Shown here piece after piece: positions 1-8,516 of a stretch of 64,000 nucleotides of DNA. The DNA is from JACDAE01 sp963744875. GTDB lineage: Bacteria; Chloroflexota; Ktedonobacteria; Ktedonobacterales; Ktedonobacteraceae. Both the position numbers and the translations under genes were made by a program. The stretch spans positions 186,001 to 250,000 of the forward strand of contig CAVUVQ010000009.1 of NCBI GenBank assembly GCA_963744875.1, in the 5' to 3' direction. The notes beneath the pieces are model-generated. The model was given only the letters and a program-made list of their open reading frames with translations, was not told the origin of the DNA and made no database searches. Within the stretch, counting starts at the first letter, position 1. Every line of letters begins with the position of its first letter.

Positions 1-1
1 T

Positions 2-757
2 ATCGATCACCTGCTCAAGCGCAAACCGCGCCAGTTGAGCGGGGGTGAACGACAACGTGTCGCACTTGCACGCGCTCTGGTACGCGATGCTGACCTATAC
101 CTGTATGATGAGCCGCTCGCCAACCTCGACGCACAACTGCGTCACCAGGCACGCGAGGATATATTGCTTTTGCATCGCGAGAAGGAAAAACCCAGCGTCT
201 ATGTTACGCATGATCAATCGGAGGCCATGGCATTAGGAGATCGCATCGCCGTTATGCGCGATGGTCAGATTCAGCAGATCGGGACTGGTACTGAACTCTA
301 TGATAGACCATTGAGCCAGTTCGTCGCCTTCTTCATTGGTACTCCCAGCATTAATTTGTTTGATGCAGAACTCAAACCTCAAGAGGGTGCCATCGATCTC
401 GTGACATCATCGTTCACACTACGTCTCCCTCCAGAAATGCAGGCGAAGGTACAGGACGCTATTGGTAAGAGGGTCAATCTGGGTATTCGACCGGAAGATC
501 TGCAATCGCCGAAAAGCGCTCAGTTTGAGGTCAGCGAAGAAAACACCATCCACGGCATTGTGAACGTAATTGAACCAACATCAGCCGGGTGTACTGTCTA
601 CCTGAGTACCCTGGAGGATGAACCAAAAGACTTTGTTGCCACCTTCAAAGCACGCTTACCCGCCAGCTATATCGGACGCGAGGTGCCGCTCGCAGTGAAC
701 AGGCGTAAGATGCACCTCTTTGATCAAGAAACAGGACGAGCACTATTATACAGCTAA
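2..757 (+). CDS. CUT1-type sugar ABC transporter ATPase, 5'-truncated
   Basis: ATP-hydrolysing subunit of a carbohydrate importer, acting at the inner face of the membrane. The reading frame is open from base 2, so the N-terminal Walker A part lies outside the window. Visible here are the ABC signature (LSGGERQR), the Walker B stretch (LYLYDEPLANLD), the H-loop (YVTHDQSEA) and a C-terminal TOBE/OB region of about 130 residues that is typical of MalK/UgpC/MsmX proteins. The gene ends 25 bases before a second, different ATPase gene, and the pair is followed by a binding protein and two permeases. The substrate cannot be told from sequence; a sugar or polyol is likely from the family. Confidence 0.93.
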   Translation: MDHLLKRKPRQLSGGERQRVALARALVRDADLYLYDEPLANLDAQLRHQAREDILLLHREKEKPSVYVTHDQSEAMALGDRIAVMRDGQIQQIGTGTELYDRPLSQFVAFFIGTPSINLFDAELKPQEGAIDLVTSSFTLRLPPEMQAKVQDAIGKRVNLGIRPEDLQSPKSAQFEVSEENTIHGIVNVIEPTSAGCTVYLSTLEDEPKDFVATFKARLPASYIGREVPLAVNRRKMHLFDQETGRALLYS

Positions 758-782
758 ACATGCTGCAAGGAGGCTTCAAACG

Positions 783-1892
783 ATGAGTGATTTAGAAGTA
801 CAGGGACTGGTAAAACGCTTCGGCAACAATCTTGTGGTGAATAGGGTGAGTTTCCACGTCAATGATGGTGAGTTCTTTGTCTTGTTAGGTCCATCAGGTG
901 GCGGAAAAACAACTATCCTGCGCATGATCTGTGGCTTAGAGATGCCCGATGATGGGCGTATTGTGCTCAATGGTCAGGATGTGACGAAACTCAATCCCCG
1001 CCAGCGCAACCTTGGCATGGTTTTTCAGGACTATGGTCTCTATCCATCAATGGATGTCTATGGGAATATTGCCTATGGACTGGAGGCTCGCCGTGTGCCC
1101 AAAGGGGAGATCCAGAAGCTGGTGCCACAGGCTGCGGCAAAATTGGGACTGACACCACATCTACGCCGCAGCATTAACGATTTGTCAGGCGGCGAACAGC
1201 AACGCGTTGCGCTGGCACGTATCCTGGTCAAGGATGCAGACGCGTTCCTCTATGACGAACCACTTTCAAACCTCGATCCCAAACTACGCTATCAGGCACG
1301 GCGTGATATCGTGTCAGTGCACCGTACCAAACAAAAGCCAAGTGTTTATGTCACTCATGACCAGACCGAGGCATTTGCGATCGCCGATCGTATCGCCGTG
1401 ATTGCGCAGGGACATCTCCAGCAAGTAGGCACCTCCGATGAGCTAATAGAAACTCCCGCAAACATATTTATGTCTCGTTTTGTAGGGTCTCCTCCAATGA
1501 ACCTGCTCACAGGCAATTTAACACGTAAAGATGCAGGCTATGCAGTAAAAATTGATGGGAACGAGCTTCTATTGGCGAGAAAATGGACGCGTGTTCTGGA
1601 ACACTCTAGAGATACAGCGATCATTCTGGGTATCCGACCGCAAACCATCGTTCCACCATGGCAATTTGTCGGACTTGATTACAAACCCCAGGTGCTAGAT
1701 GCCGAGGTTGCGGATGTGGAAGCCCTGATCGGCGAGGCCAATGTGACACTCAAACTGAGCAATGATATAGAAGCCATAGCCGTCTGGTCCGATGAAACGC
1801 TGCCAACGCGCGGCGAGAGAATGCAAGTGGGCCTGAATGCAGAAACGTTTTGTTTATTTGATCCAACAACGGAGCAAGCAATAAAAGCCTGA
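783..1892 (+). CDS. CUT1-type sugar ABC transporter ATPase (second copy)
   Basis: Complete 369-residue ATPase. Walker A is GPSGGGKTT, the signature is LSGGEQQR, Walker B is AFLYDEPLSNLD and the H-loop is YVTHDQTEA; a TOBE-type C-terminal domain follows. The start at 783 is chosen because AAGGAGG lies at 767-773; a longer frame opening at 720 overlaps the previous gene and has no such site. The protein is clearly a paralogue of the preceding ATPase but not a recent duplicate. Most CUT1 importers use one ATPase gene as a homodimer, so two adjacent genes suggest a heterodimer or a shared multitask pair. Confidence 0.94.
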   Translation: MSDLEVQGLVKRFGNNLVVNRVSFHVNDGEFFVLLGPSGGGKTTILRMICGLEMPDDGRIVLNGQDVTKLNPRQRNLGMVFQDYGLYPSMDVYGNIAYGLEARRVPKGEIQKLVPQAAAKLGLTPHLRRSINDLSGGEQQRVALARILVKDADAFLYDEPLSNLDPKLRYQARRDIVSVHRTKQKPSVYVTHDQTEAFAIADRIAVIAQGHLQQVGTSDELIETPANIFMSRFVGSPPMNLLTGNLTRKDAGYAVKIDGNELLLARKWTRVLEHSRDTAIILGIRPQTIVPPWQFVGLDYKPQVLDAEVADVEALIGEANVTLKLSNDIEAIAVWSDETLPTRGERMQVGLNAETFCLFDPTTEQAIKA

Positions 1893-2276
1893 ATGGTTTG
1901 TAATGAGCCAATTGTTTCACTTGACAAGGTGAGTTACATAAGGTACACTTCTGAAAAGGTTTATGAGAGCGATCCCAAATCTCATAACCGTACAGATCAG
2001 GCGATAGAGGAACCGTTTGAGCAATTGATACGAGCAAAGGGACAAGGATGTCGCAATTGACGATCGAAAATAGAAGTGGCCATGGTACCCCCTATGATAT
2101 GGCTTTTCTACTAAATACTCATCCAGGAATCTACATCATTGCGATGTGCATTAGTGTTCGCTTTACTCACCCTAATCCCCTTTTGTTCTTTTTGTCTAAT
2201 TGATTGGTAATCCTGAACGTTGTACTTCACTGATGAAGTTAGTAAGCTTGACCCGTTGTCGAAAGGAGGATACATC
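1893..2276 (+). promoter_or_regulatory. Intergenic region with candidate sigma-70 promoter for the binding-protein gene
   Basis: This 384-base gap separates the two ATPase genes from the binding-protein gene. TTGACA at 1921-1926 and TACACT at 1944-1949 are 17 bases apart, a plausible promoter for the downstream genes. The 5' leader would be about 320 bases, long enough to hold regulation, but I see no riboswitch or strong terminator. AAGGAGG at 2263-2269 sets the next start. Confidence 0.4.
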
Positions 2277-3989
2277 ATGTTAAAGACATCTGCCCCTATT
2301 TTGGAAGAAGGTTCTATCCTGGAGGAAGCTTGTACTTTGCCGGTAACACGACGGCAACTCTTACGTACGATGGCTGCTGGTAGTGTCGCGCTGGTTGGGG
2401 GTGCAGCTCTGGCAGCTTGTGGTGGTTCGAGTACCTCAGCTACAAATGTCACATTTTATACAAATGGGTGGCCTGGTGATGCAATGCCGACGACAGCCCA
2501 GATCAAGTCATCACCAGTCACCAAGGCATACGCCAATTCACTCACCAAATGGCTGAAGCAAAATCCTGGTGTAACTGTTAAGCACAGCGCTACAAATATC
2601 TGGGATACCAAGGTTATTATACCAGCGATCAGTGCCGGAACGATTCCAACGTGGTTTATGGGCAATGTCCTGGGTTCGTTCCTTGATCCTGCTGTGAGAG
2701 CTGCTTTAACACGGGGACTGGCGGCTGATCTCACTGACCTCATTGCAAAAAATAACCTCGAAGCGCAGCTTACGACGAATTTCCTGCCCATTTTCCGTAG
2801 CTGGAAAGTCAATGGTCGTTACTATGGGACACCAGGAGGTTATGGTATTGGTCATGGTATCTTCTATCGTCGCGATCTGCTTCAACAATATGGTCTGCAG
2901 GAGCCAACGGCTGGTTGGTCGTGGGAGGATTTCCGTACTCTTGCAAAACAGATGACCAGGGGAAAGATGCACGGAGTGCAGATGCAAGACTACAAATTCG
3001 GAGAGGCCCTCACTGCAAACCAGCTGGCTTCCAGTGCGGTATCTATGGGGGGATTAGGGATCAACCCGTCACCGTCATCGAGCTATCCCTGGCATCTTGA
3101 TGTCAATTCCATCGCAAATCGCTATCAATCGGTCGTCGATGTCTGGCGTGGGATGGTGTATGAAGATAAAAGTGCTCTGGTCAATAAAAACTATGGTGAT
3201 TTTGACATTACAGCAGCATTTGTACGCGGTGATATTGGACTGGCAACCAGCGATGTCGAGTTTTTGATTTCCGCACCATCGGCTGCAAATCCAAATGTCG
3301 CGCAGACGTTGACCAATCGTTTGAACAAGTCGATTGACGAGGTGATTGGTTTCGTCCCCGATCCTGTGGGTCCGCACGGGTCTTTTGGAGGCACCCAGCC
3401 TGGAGGCGCGTTCGCTTCAATTGATCCTCACCTTCAGCGCAATCAACCTGTCCTTGCCAAAGCGTATGATTTTGCCGTCTACATGCTCATCGGACAGGGA
3501 GCGGTTGATCAGATCTATGAACAATATCAGGCGACGAAGGATCTGAAGCTGGTCTATAACAGTGCATCTCCCATGTCAAAGAACATGGCATCGTTTTCTA
3601 ATATTCCAGGTACTGCCGAAGATGCATGGGGCAAAAAGACGATCCAGGAATTGCAAGTAGTAGCAAGCATTCCTCTTATCCCCACTTATACACAATACTT
3701 CCCGCCAGAGCAGAATACGCTTCCAACGGAGGACGTATTTAATGATGCACTGAATGGCTTTATTCATACACAGAGCCCTGCCAGTGCCATCCTCTCAAAG
3801 CTGCAGACGTCGCAAAATCAGCAATATGGCTCTCTGAATACCAGCATCTCGAAAGCCGATTTCCTGAAGGGCGCGAAAACGTTCTATACTACGCTTGATG
3901 CCTTCTGGCAGAAAAATGCTCCCGATTTCTACGCGCAGGATTTCCACCCCTGGTACGAGCAGACCGTTCTGCCCGCTATAGGAGGATAG
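2277..3989 (+). CDS. Extracellular sugar-binding lipoprotein of ABC importer
   Basis: Substrate-binding protein, 570 residues, predicted to be exported and anchored by a lipid on the outside of the membrane. After a 24-residue N-region there is a twin-arginine-like motif (TRRQLLR), a hydrophobic stretch and a lipobox ending LAAC with Cys48, so export may be by Tat. The body has the look of family 1 solute-binding proteins (for example the WSWEDF and GGTQPGG stretches). It is longer than the usual 400-450 residues, as seen for binding proteins of some oligosaccharide systems. Start at 2277 follows AAGGAGG at 2263-2269. Two permease genes follow directly. Confidence 0.88.
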   Translation: MLKTSAPILEEGSILEEACTLPVTRRQLLRTMAAGSVALVGGAALAACGGSSTSATNVTFYTNGWPGDAMPTTAQIKSSPVTKAYANSLTKWLKQNPGVTVKHSATNIWDTKVIIPAISAGTIPTWFMGNVLGSFLDPAVRAALTRGLAADLTDLIAKNNLEAQLTTNFLPIFRSWKVNGRYYGTPGGYGIGHGIFYRRDLLQQYGLQEPTAGWSWEDFRTLAKQMTRGKMHGVQMQDYKFGEALTANQLASSAVSMGGLGINPSPSSSYPWHLDVNSIANRYQSVVDVWRGMVYEDKSALVNKNYGDFDITAAFVRGDIGLATSDVEFLISAPSAANPNVAQTLTNRLNKSIDEVIGFVPDPVGPHGSFGGTQPGGAFASIDPHLQRNQPVLAKAYDFAVYMLIGQGAVDQIYEQYQATKDLKLVYNSASPMSKNMASFSNIPGTAEDAWGKKTIQELQVVASIPLIPTYTQYFPPEQNTLPTEDVFNDALNGFIHTQSPASAILSKLQTSQNQQYGSLNTSISKADFLKGAKTFYTTLDAFWQKNAPDFYAQDFHPWYEQTVLPAIGG

Positions 3990-3993
3990 CCTC

Positions 3994-4036
3994 GTGAGCG
4001 TAGGGACATCCTATAAGAGGATGCCCCTACTCTCAC
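3994..4036. repeat. Palindromic element between binding protein and permease genes
   Basis: An 18-base arm (3994-4011) and its near-perfect complement (4019-4036, two mismatches) enclose a 7-base loop. The arm contains GTAGGGACATCC. It belongs with the other GTAGGG palindromes in this window and probably forms a hairpin in the mRNA between two cistrons, where it could tune or stabilise expression. Confidence 0.75.
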
Positions 4037-4059
4037 GGGACGTAGAAAAGGAAACTGAC

Positions 4060-4989
4060 ATGTCAAGTCAAGTCACAGGCACAACAACAAACCCGGTAGT
4101 TACGGAGAATCAGGTGGTACCGGGTTCAGGGCTTCGGCGTCGTAGCCGTATTGAAACCTGGCTATTTATTATTCCCGCCATTCTTTTTCAGTTGACCTGG
4201 GGCTGGTATCCCCTTGCAGTAGCATTTGGAATCAGCTTTACTGACGCTCAACCTCTGCTTCCCAGCAAGTTCACCGGCCTGACGAGTTATATGCGTGTCT
4301 GGCAAGATCCACTGGTAGGGCAGGCATTTCGTGTAACCTTCACGTATGCTGCATTGACCATTGCCCTTACCTTTATCATCCCGATTATTGTTGCGATTCT
4401 GTTGATGGAGATGCCCCCGCGTGTGATGCGTTGGATGATGCTGCTCTGGTTTTTGCCTCTCAGCACAATTGCCAGCACTTTGCTCTGGCGCTACATCTAC
4501 GATAATCAGATTGGTATATTTGAGTATATAGCAACTAATGTCTTGCATCTGCCTTACCAGGCCTTTCTTGACAACCCTACTCAGGTATTGTTCTGGCTCA
4601 TTTTCCCCGGTATCCTCTTGTTTGGGCCAGGCCTGTTCTATATGGCGAGTCTGCAAAGTGTGCCTAGTTCTTATTATGAGGCCGCGGAGGTGGAGGGAGC
4701 AGGCTTCTGGCGCAAGATCTGGACGATTTCTTTGCCTCGTTTGCGCCCGGTGATCTCCGTGCTGTTGATGTACGCTATCATCAATTCCTTGCAGGAGTTC
4801 AATCAGCCGTATATCTTGACGCAGGGTGGACCGGAGGGAGCCAGTCGTACGGTGGTATTGTACCTGTACAGTTACATCCAGAACCTGCGTTATTCTGATG
4901 CGACGGCGTTGTCGATCTATCTGTTTGCAGCCATTATGGTGGTCATTATCATCTTCCGTATCGTTTTTAAGGAAGATCCGGATGCTTAG
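4060..4989 (+). CDS. Sugar ABC transporter permease, MalF/UgpA type
   Basis: Membrane-spanning subunit of the importer, 309 residues with about six hydrophobic segments. The EAA loop that contacts the ATPase is visible (YYEAAEVEGAGFWRKIWTISLPRL). The start at 4060 has AAAGGAAA just upstream. A GTG at 3994 with GGAGGA before it would add 22 residues, but those codons fall in the palindromic element at 3994-4036, so the later start is preferred. Partner of the permease at 5057. Confidence 0.92.
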   Translation: MSSQVTGTTTNPVVTENQVVPGSGLRRRSRIETWLFIIPAILFQLTWGWYPLAVAFGISFTDAQPLLPSKFTGLTSYMRVWQDPLVGQAFRVTFTYAALTIALTFIIPIIVAILLMEMPPRVMRWMMLLWFLPLSTIASTLLWRYIYDNQIGIFEYIATNVLHLPYQAFLDNPTQVLFWLIFPGILLFGPGLFYMASLQSVPSSYYEAAEVEGAGFWRKIWTISLPRLRPVISVLLMYAIINSLQEFNQPYILTQGGPEGASRTVVLYLYSYIQNLRYSDATALSIYLFAAIMVVIIIFRIVFKEDPDA

Positions 4990-5056
4990 AGGATCGTGTA
5001 GTAAACGCGAGTTCAAGAACAGATTTTATATATCTGGTTAGAAAGGTTGTAGTGCT

Positions 5057-6088
5057 ATGTCACTCTTCCCCAAAGTAGGACGTAAACAAGCAAATGTACG
5101 TGTTGTCTGGTGGGCGGTGGTTGCAGTACTTTGCCTGGGTGTCTTCTTGCATCTGTTGCCATTCTATTTTATGATAGCAACGTCACTCAAAAGTGGTCAG
5201 GAGGTCTTTTTCTATCCTCCGACGCTCTGGCCTCAACATCCGACGCTGTCGGCGTGGAAGCTGATCTGGCAGATAGCTTCTGTGAATATCACATCGAATA
5301 ACCTCCCCTTGATGAGCGATCCTTTGTATGTGTACTTTCTCAATTCTCTTATTCAGGTAGGTGGAGTGCTTCTGCTTTCGCTTCCGATCACTGCTTTTGC
5401 TGCCTATGCCAATAGTAAGTTGCAACGCGGACCCATGGCACGCTGGTCATTCCTATTTTTTATTGGAACCTTAATGGTGCCTGTCTCTATTACTCTGCTA
5501 GCTACCTTACTGCTTTCGTTAAATTTCCCATTTGCTCTTCCATCAGGGTCGATTCCTAATCTGCCTGGTACTGATCAGCCCTTCCCAACGATTAGCATCT
5601 GGGATACAGCCTGGGCGATTATTATTCCAGCAGGTTTTAATGCGTTTAATTTCCTGGTGTTCAAGGGTTTTTTTGATACGATCCCTAATTCGGTCATTCA
5701 GGCAGCTCGTGTTGACGGAGGGTCAGAGTTTAATATCTTTCGGCGTATTGTTTTACCGATGAGTATTCCTGTTTTTGCTGTTGCAGCATGGTTACAGTTT
5801 TCGAGTACGTGGGATAATCTGCTCTGGCCTTCGCTGGCCTTCCGCACTACGGCGAACGAGCCAACGTCTGTCGCTATTTACACGATCATCACCAATTTTA
5901 CGAGCGCCAATGTCATTAATGCGAGTGGAGCAACGCAATCGCCGGCAATGAGGCAGGCGCTGGAAGCTGGCCTGACCTGGAATGGCTTGATGGTTCTTGG
6001 CCTCTTGCAAACCATCCCCACATTTCTTATGTTTATTATCTGTCGTGAATATCTCTTACGAGGCATTCGCATTCGCGGTCTGAAATAA
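5057..6088 (+). CDS. Sugar ABC transporter permease, MalG/UgpE type
   Basis: Second membrane subunit, 343 residues, with an N-terminal transmembrane helix, a central block of helices and the EAA motif (IQAARVDGGSEFNIFRRIVLPM). It is somewhat longer than the usual 275-300 residues because of an extra periplasmic-side stretch after the first helix and another near the end. It sits 67 bases after the MalF-type permease and is in the same apparent operon. Start ATG at 5057 has a modest ribosome site (AAAGGTTG). Confidence 0.92.
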   Translation: MSLFPKVGRKQANVRVVWWAVVAVLCLGVFLHLLPFYFMIATSLKSGQEVFFYPPTLWPQHPTLSAWKLIWQIASVNITSNNLPLMSDPLYVYFLNSLIQVGGVLLLSLPITAFAAYANSKLQRGPMARWSFLFFIGTLMVPVSITLLATLLLSLNFPFALPSGSIPNLPGTDQPFPTISIWDTAWAIIIPAGFNAFNFLVFKGFFDTIPNSVIQAARVDGGSEFNIFRRIVLPMSIPVFAVAAWLQFSSTWDNLLWPSLAFRTTANEPTSVAIYTIITNFTSANVINASGATQSPAMRQALEAGLTWNGLMVLGLLQTIPTFLMFIICREYLLRGIRIRGLK

Positions 6089-6153
6089 ACTACAACCCCT
6101 TCAGAACCGCGTTTATAGAGTTCGTATGCTCTATCAAGAAACGGGAAAACGCT

Positions 6154-6864
6154 ATGCCATTCTTTGAAGATATTGGAGCCGACGACGAGGTTCTCCATCG
6201 TCCCATCTGGGGTGCCTTCGCTCTGGTGAAGGACAATCTGGAACGCCTGATCGTTGCGAATATTGGCTGGTCGTTGCAATTACTACCAGCGATCCTCGCC
6301 TATGTTCTGATAACGTTGCCACTCGTGGTGCGTGTCGTGTTCGTGCTCTATAGCATCGTAGCGCTTGTACCTGCAACTGCCATGCTTTTCAGACTTATCG
6401 CGCGTGTCTGCCAGTATGAAACGCTGTTGCTAGATATGATCAAAGAGGATTTGCGCGAGATGGTGCGACCGAGTTTTATCAGCCTCTCACCTCTTCTTGG
6501 TATGCTCGCACTATTTTTCTGGCTGGCAATTTTCTCTTCATTCTTGCACATCCTTTTGCTTGATGTGCTCATACGTTTCATATTGTTGCTGCTCCTGGTT
6601 TGCGCTCTCTACTGGGGACCATTATTTGCGGAATATCCGGGACGTTCCGCGCTCTTTCTACTGCATCAATCGGCCCTACTTGCGTGGCGCTATCCCGTTG
6701 CAACACTGCAAACAGGCATTATTGTCCTGCTGGTGATGATAGTAGGAACAGTTTCGATTGGTGGTCTTTTTCTGATCGTACCAGTTGTGATTGCATTATT
6801 ACAGACACGTCGCTGCCAGGAATTGCTGGTGCGCCTCAGCCAACAAAAAAGAGGGATATCATGA
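6154..6864 (+). CDS. YesL-like (DUF624) integral membrane protein
   Basis: 236 residues with five or six strongly hydrophobic helices and short charged loops. The N-terminal layout resembles YesL/DUF624 proteins, which are commonly encoded next to CUT1 sugar transporters; their biochemical role is unknown. It lies 65 bases after the MalG-type permease and its TGA stop overlaps the ATG of the next gene, so the two are probably translationally coupled. The assignment rests on pattern and context rather than on a diagnostic motif. Confidence 0.6.
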   Translation: MPFFEDIGADDEVLHRPIWGAFALVKDNLERLIVANIGWSLQLLPAILAYVLITLPLVVRVVFVLYSIVALVPATAMLFRLIARVCQYETLLLDMIKEDLREMVRPSFISLSPLLGMLALFFWLAIFSSFLHILLLDVLIRFILLLLLVCALYWGPLFAEYPGRSALFLLHQSALLAWRYPVATLQTGIIVLLVMIVGTVSIGGLFLIVPVVIALLQTRRCQELLVRLSQQKRGIS

Positions 6865-8459
6865 CAATAGCAGAGCAAGCATTGATCTCTTCAGCGCACG
6901 CGCTCGCTACCCTCTATAAAGGTGTGGCAATGCTTGCCGCACCACTTGCGCTCACGCTGGGGCCAACTCAGGGCGTGATTGTGCATGAGCGCTCCCGAGG
7001 CGAGGCGGAGATCCTTACCGACTCCGGCACCATCGCCCGGCGCGTGCTCCAACTGCCCGGCAAAGGGAACAATATGGGAGCGATGATGTTGCGTCAGATG
7101 GTGCTGGAAATGCATGATCGCTATGGGGATGGTGCTGCAACGGCGGCAGTTATGGCAAGAGCAATGCTACGCGAAGGGGTCAAAATGGTTGCGGCAGGTG
7201 CAAATCCTGTCTTGATGATGCGCGGCATTGAGCAGGCCATCAGGATTACCGAAAGTGAACTTGCTTCACAGGCTCATCCTGTGACAGACCTGAACGAATT
7301 GACCGCCCTGGCGACTGCTATTGTGGGTGATACAGAACTGGGCGAACTACTAGGCCAGATGTTTGATACGCTGGGCGAACATGCGGCGATTCTCACAGAA
7401 GATACTCCGATAGCACATCTTGATCATGAGTATATCCGAGGAGGGAAGTGGGATGGCTATATTCCTTCACATCTGCTCGTTCCAGCAGGAAACACCGGAC
7501 TTGTCTTGCATAATCCATTGATAGTGCTTGCCGATGAAGAGCTCAAAACAATCGATCAGGTGCGACCCATGCTCGAACTGGCTCTGGCAGATGCAGCAAA
7601 ACCGCCCTTGCTGATACTGGCACGCACCATCAGCGATATCGCCCTGGCAACCCTTATCACCAACCATACACGCGGTGTATTGACTGTGGGGATGCTGGTG
7701 CTCTCATCGGCAGCGGTATCTATCCACGATGACCTGACGGATATTGCTGCACTCACAGGCGGTCAGGTACTCTCCGTGGTGACGGGGCGCTCTTCACAAA
7801 ACATACAGCCGGAGTCCTTCGGAAGAGCCAGGCGTGTGGTGGTAAGCGCCAATGGCGTGATCATTGCTGATGGTGCAGGAGAGCCATTGACTATAAGACA
7901 ACGCATTGCCGAGGTACGGGCCGAATTGAAACAGGTGCTCCGTGCGGATGATAGCAGTTGGGATGCTCTGCGTGTACGACTTGCGCGTCTTGCAGGGGGT
8001 ATCGGCGTACTCAAGCTGGGAGCATATACGGAGCAGGAGCGGGAGATCAAAAAGGAACACGTCAAGAAAGCCTTGCGAGCACTAGAAGCTGCATACGATG
8101 GAGGGCTGGTTCCTGGTGGTGGGGCGGCTTATCTTGCCTGTCTTCCCGCGCTCAATGAAGCCCGTATGACATGCAAGCGCGAAGATGAAATGTATGGAAT
8201 TGCTGCCGTGGAAGCTGCACTCAAAGCACCCTTTCTACAGATCGTGCGCAACCATGGCAGGCTTCATCCACCACTAGCACTGGATATGGTTCAGCGCCTG
8301 GGGTCAGGCTATGGCTTTGATGCATTGCAAGGCGACTGTGCATGTATGAGTGATCGAAGAATCCTCGATAGTCTGAGCGTAACGCTAGGTGCATTAAGGG
8401 CGGCAAGTAGCCTTGCTGCTATGCTTATGACCACGAATACGCTTGTATTCACGAAGTAG
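6861..8459 (+). CDS. Divergent GroEL/Cpn60-family paralogue
   Basis: 532 residues that align along the whole length with GroEL: TLGPTQG near residue 33, NNMGAMM, GDGAAT around Asp90 (GroEL GDGTTT), VAAGANP, LARLAGG and LVPGGGAAY. The start ATG overlaps the TGA of the previous gene. Key changes: two of three threonines in the GDGTTT loop are alanine, KDGV is replaced by TDSG, and the ED pair holding catalytic Asp398 of GroEL reads KK here. The C-terminal GGM tail is absent and no groES is adjacent. The protein is probably weak or inactive as an ATPase and may have a specialised or structural role. Family membership is clear; function is not. Confidence 0.85.
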   Translation: MTIAEQALISSAHALATLYKGVAMLAAPLALTLGPTQGVIVHERSRGEAEILTDSGTIARRVLQLPGKGNNMGAMMLRQMVLEMHDRYGDGAATAAVMARAMLREGVKMVAAGANPVLMMRGIEQAIRITESELASQAHPVTDLNELTALATAIVGDTELGELLGQMFDTLGEHAAILTEDTPIAHLDHEYIRGGKWDGYIPSHLLVPAGNTGLVLHNPLIVLADEELKTIDQVRPMLELALADAAKPPLLILARTISDIALATLITNHTRGVLTVGMLVLSSAAVSIHDDLTDIAALTGGQVLSVVTGRSSQNIQPESFGRARRVVVSANGVIIADGAGEPLTIRQRIAEVRAELKQVLRADDSSWDALRVRLARLAGGIGVLKLGAYTEQEREIKKEHVKKALRALEAAYDGGLVPGGGAAYLACLPALNEARMTCKREDEMYGIAAVEAALKAPFLQIVRNHGRLHPPLALDMVQRLGSGYGFDALQGDCACMSDRRILDSLSVTLGALRAASSLAAMLMTTNTLVFTK

Positions 8460-8516
8460 TAATGTCACAAAGAAGCATATTTCTGACAAGAAGTGCACAT
8501 CACAAGGAGGTGTTTT

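Noticed and set aside
3994..4059. GTG start at 3994 for the first permease
   Set aside because: Although GGAGGA is well placed, the added codons are made entirely of a palindromic repeat and are not like permease N-termini.
4162..5016. Long minus-strand open frame opposite the first permease
   Set aside because: It mirrors the permease codons, has no ribosome site and gives a low-quality, highly charged sequence.
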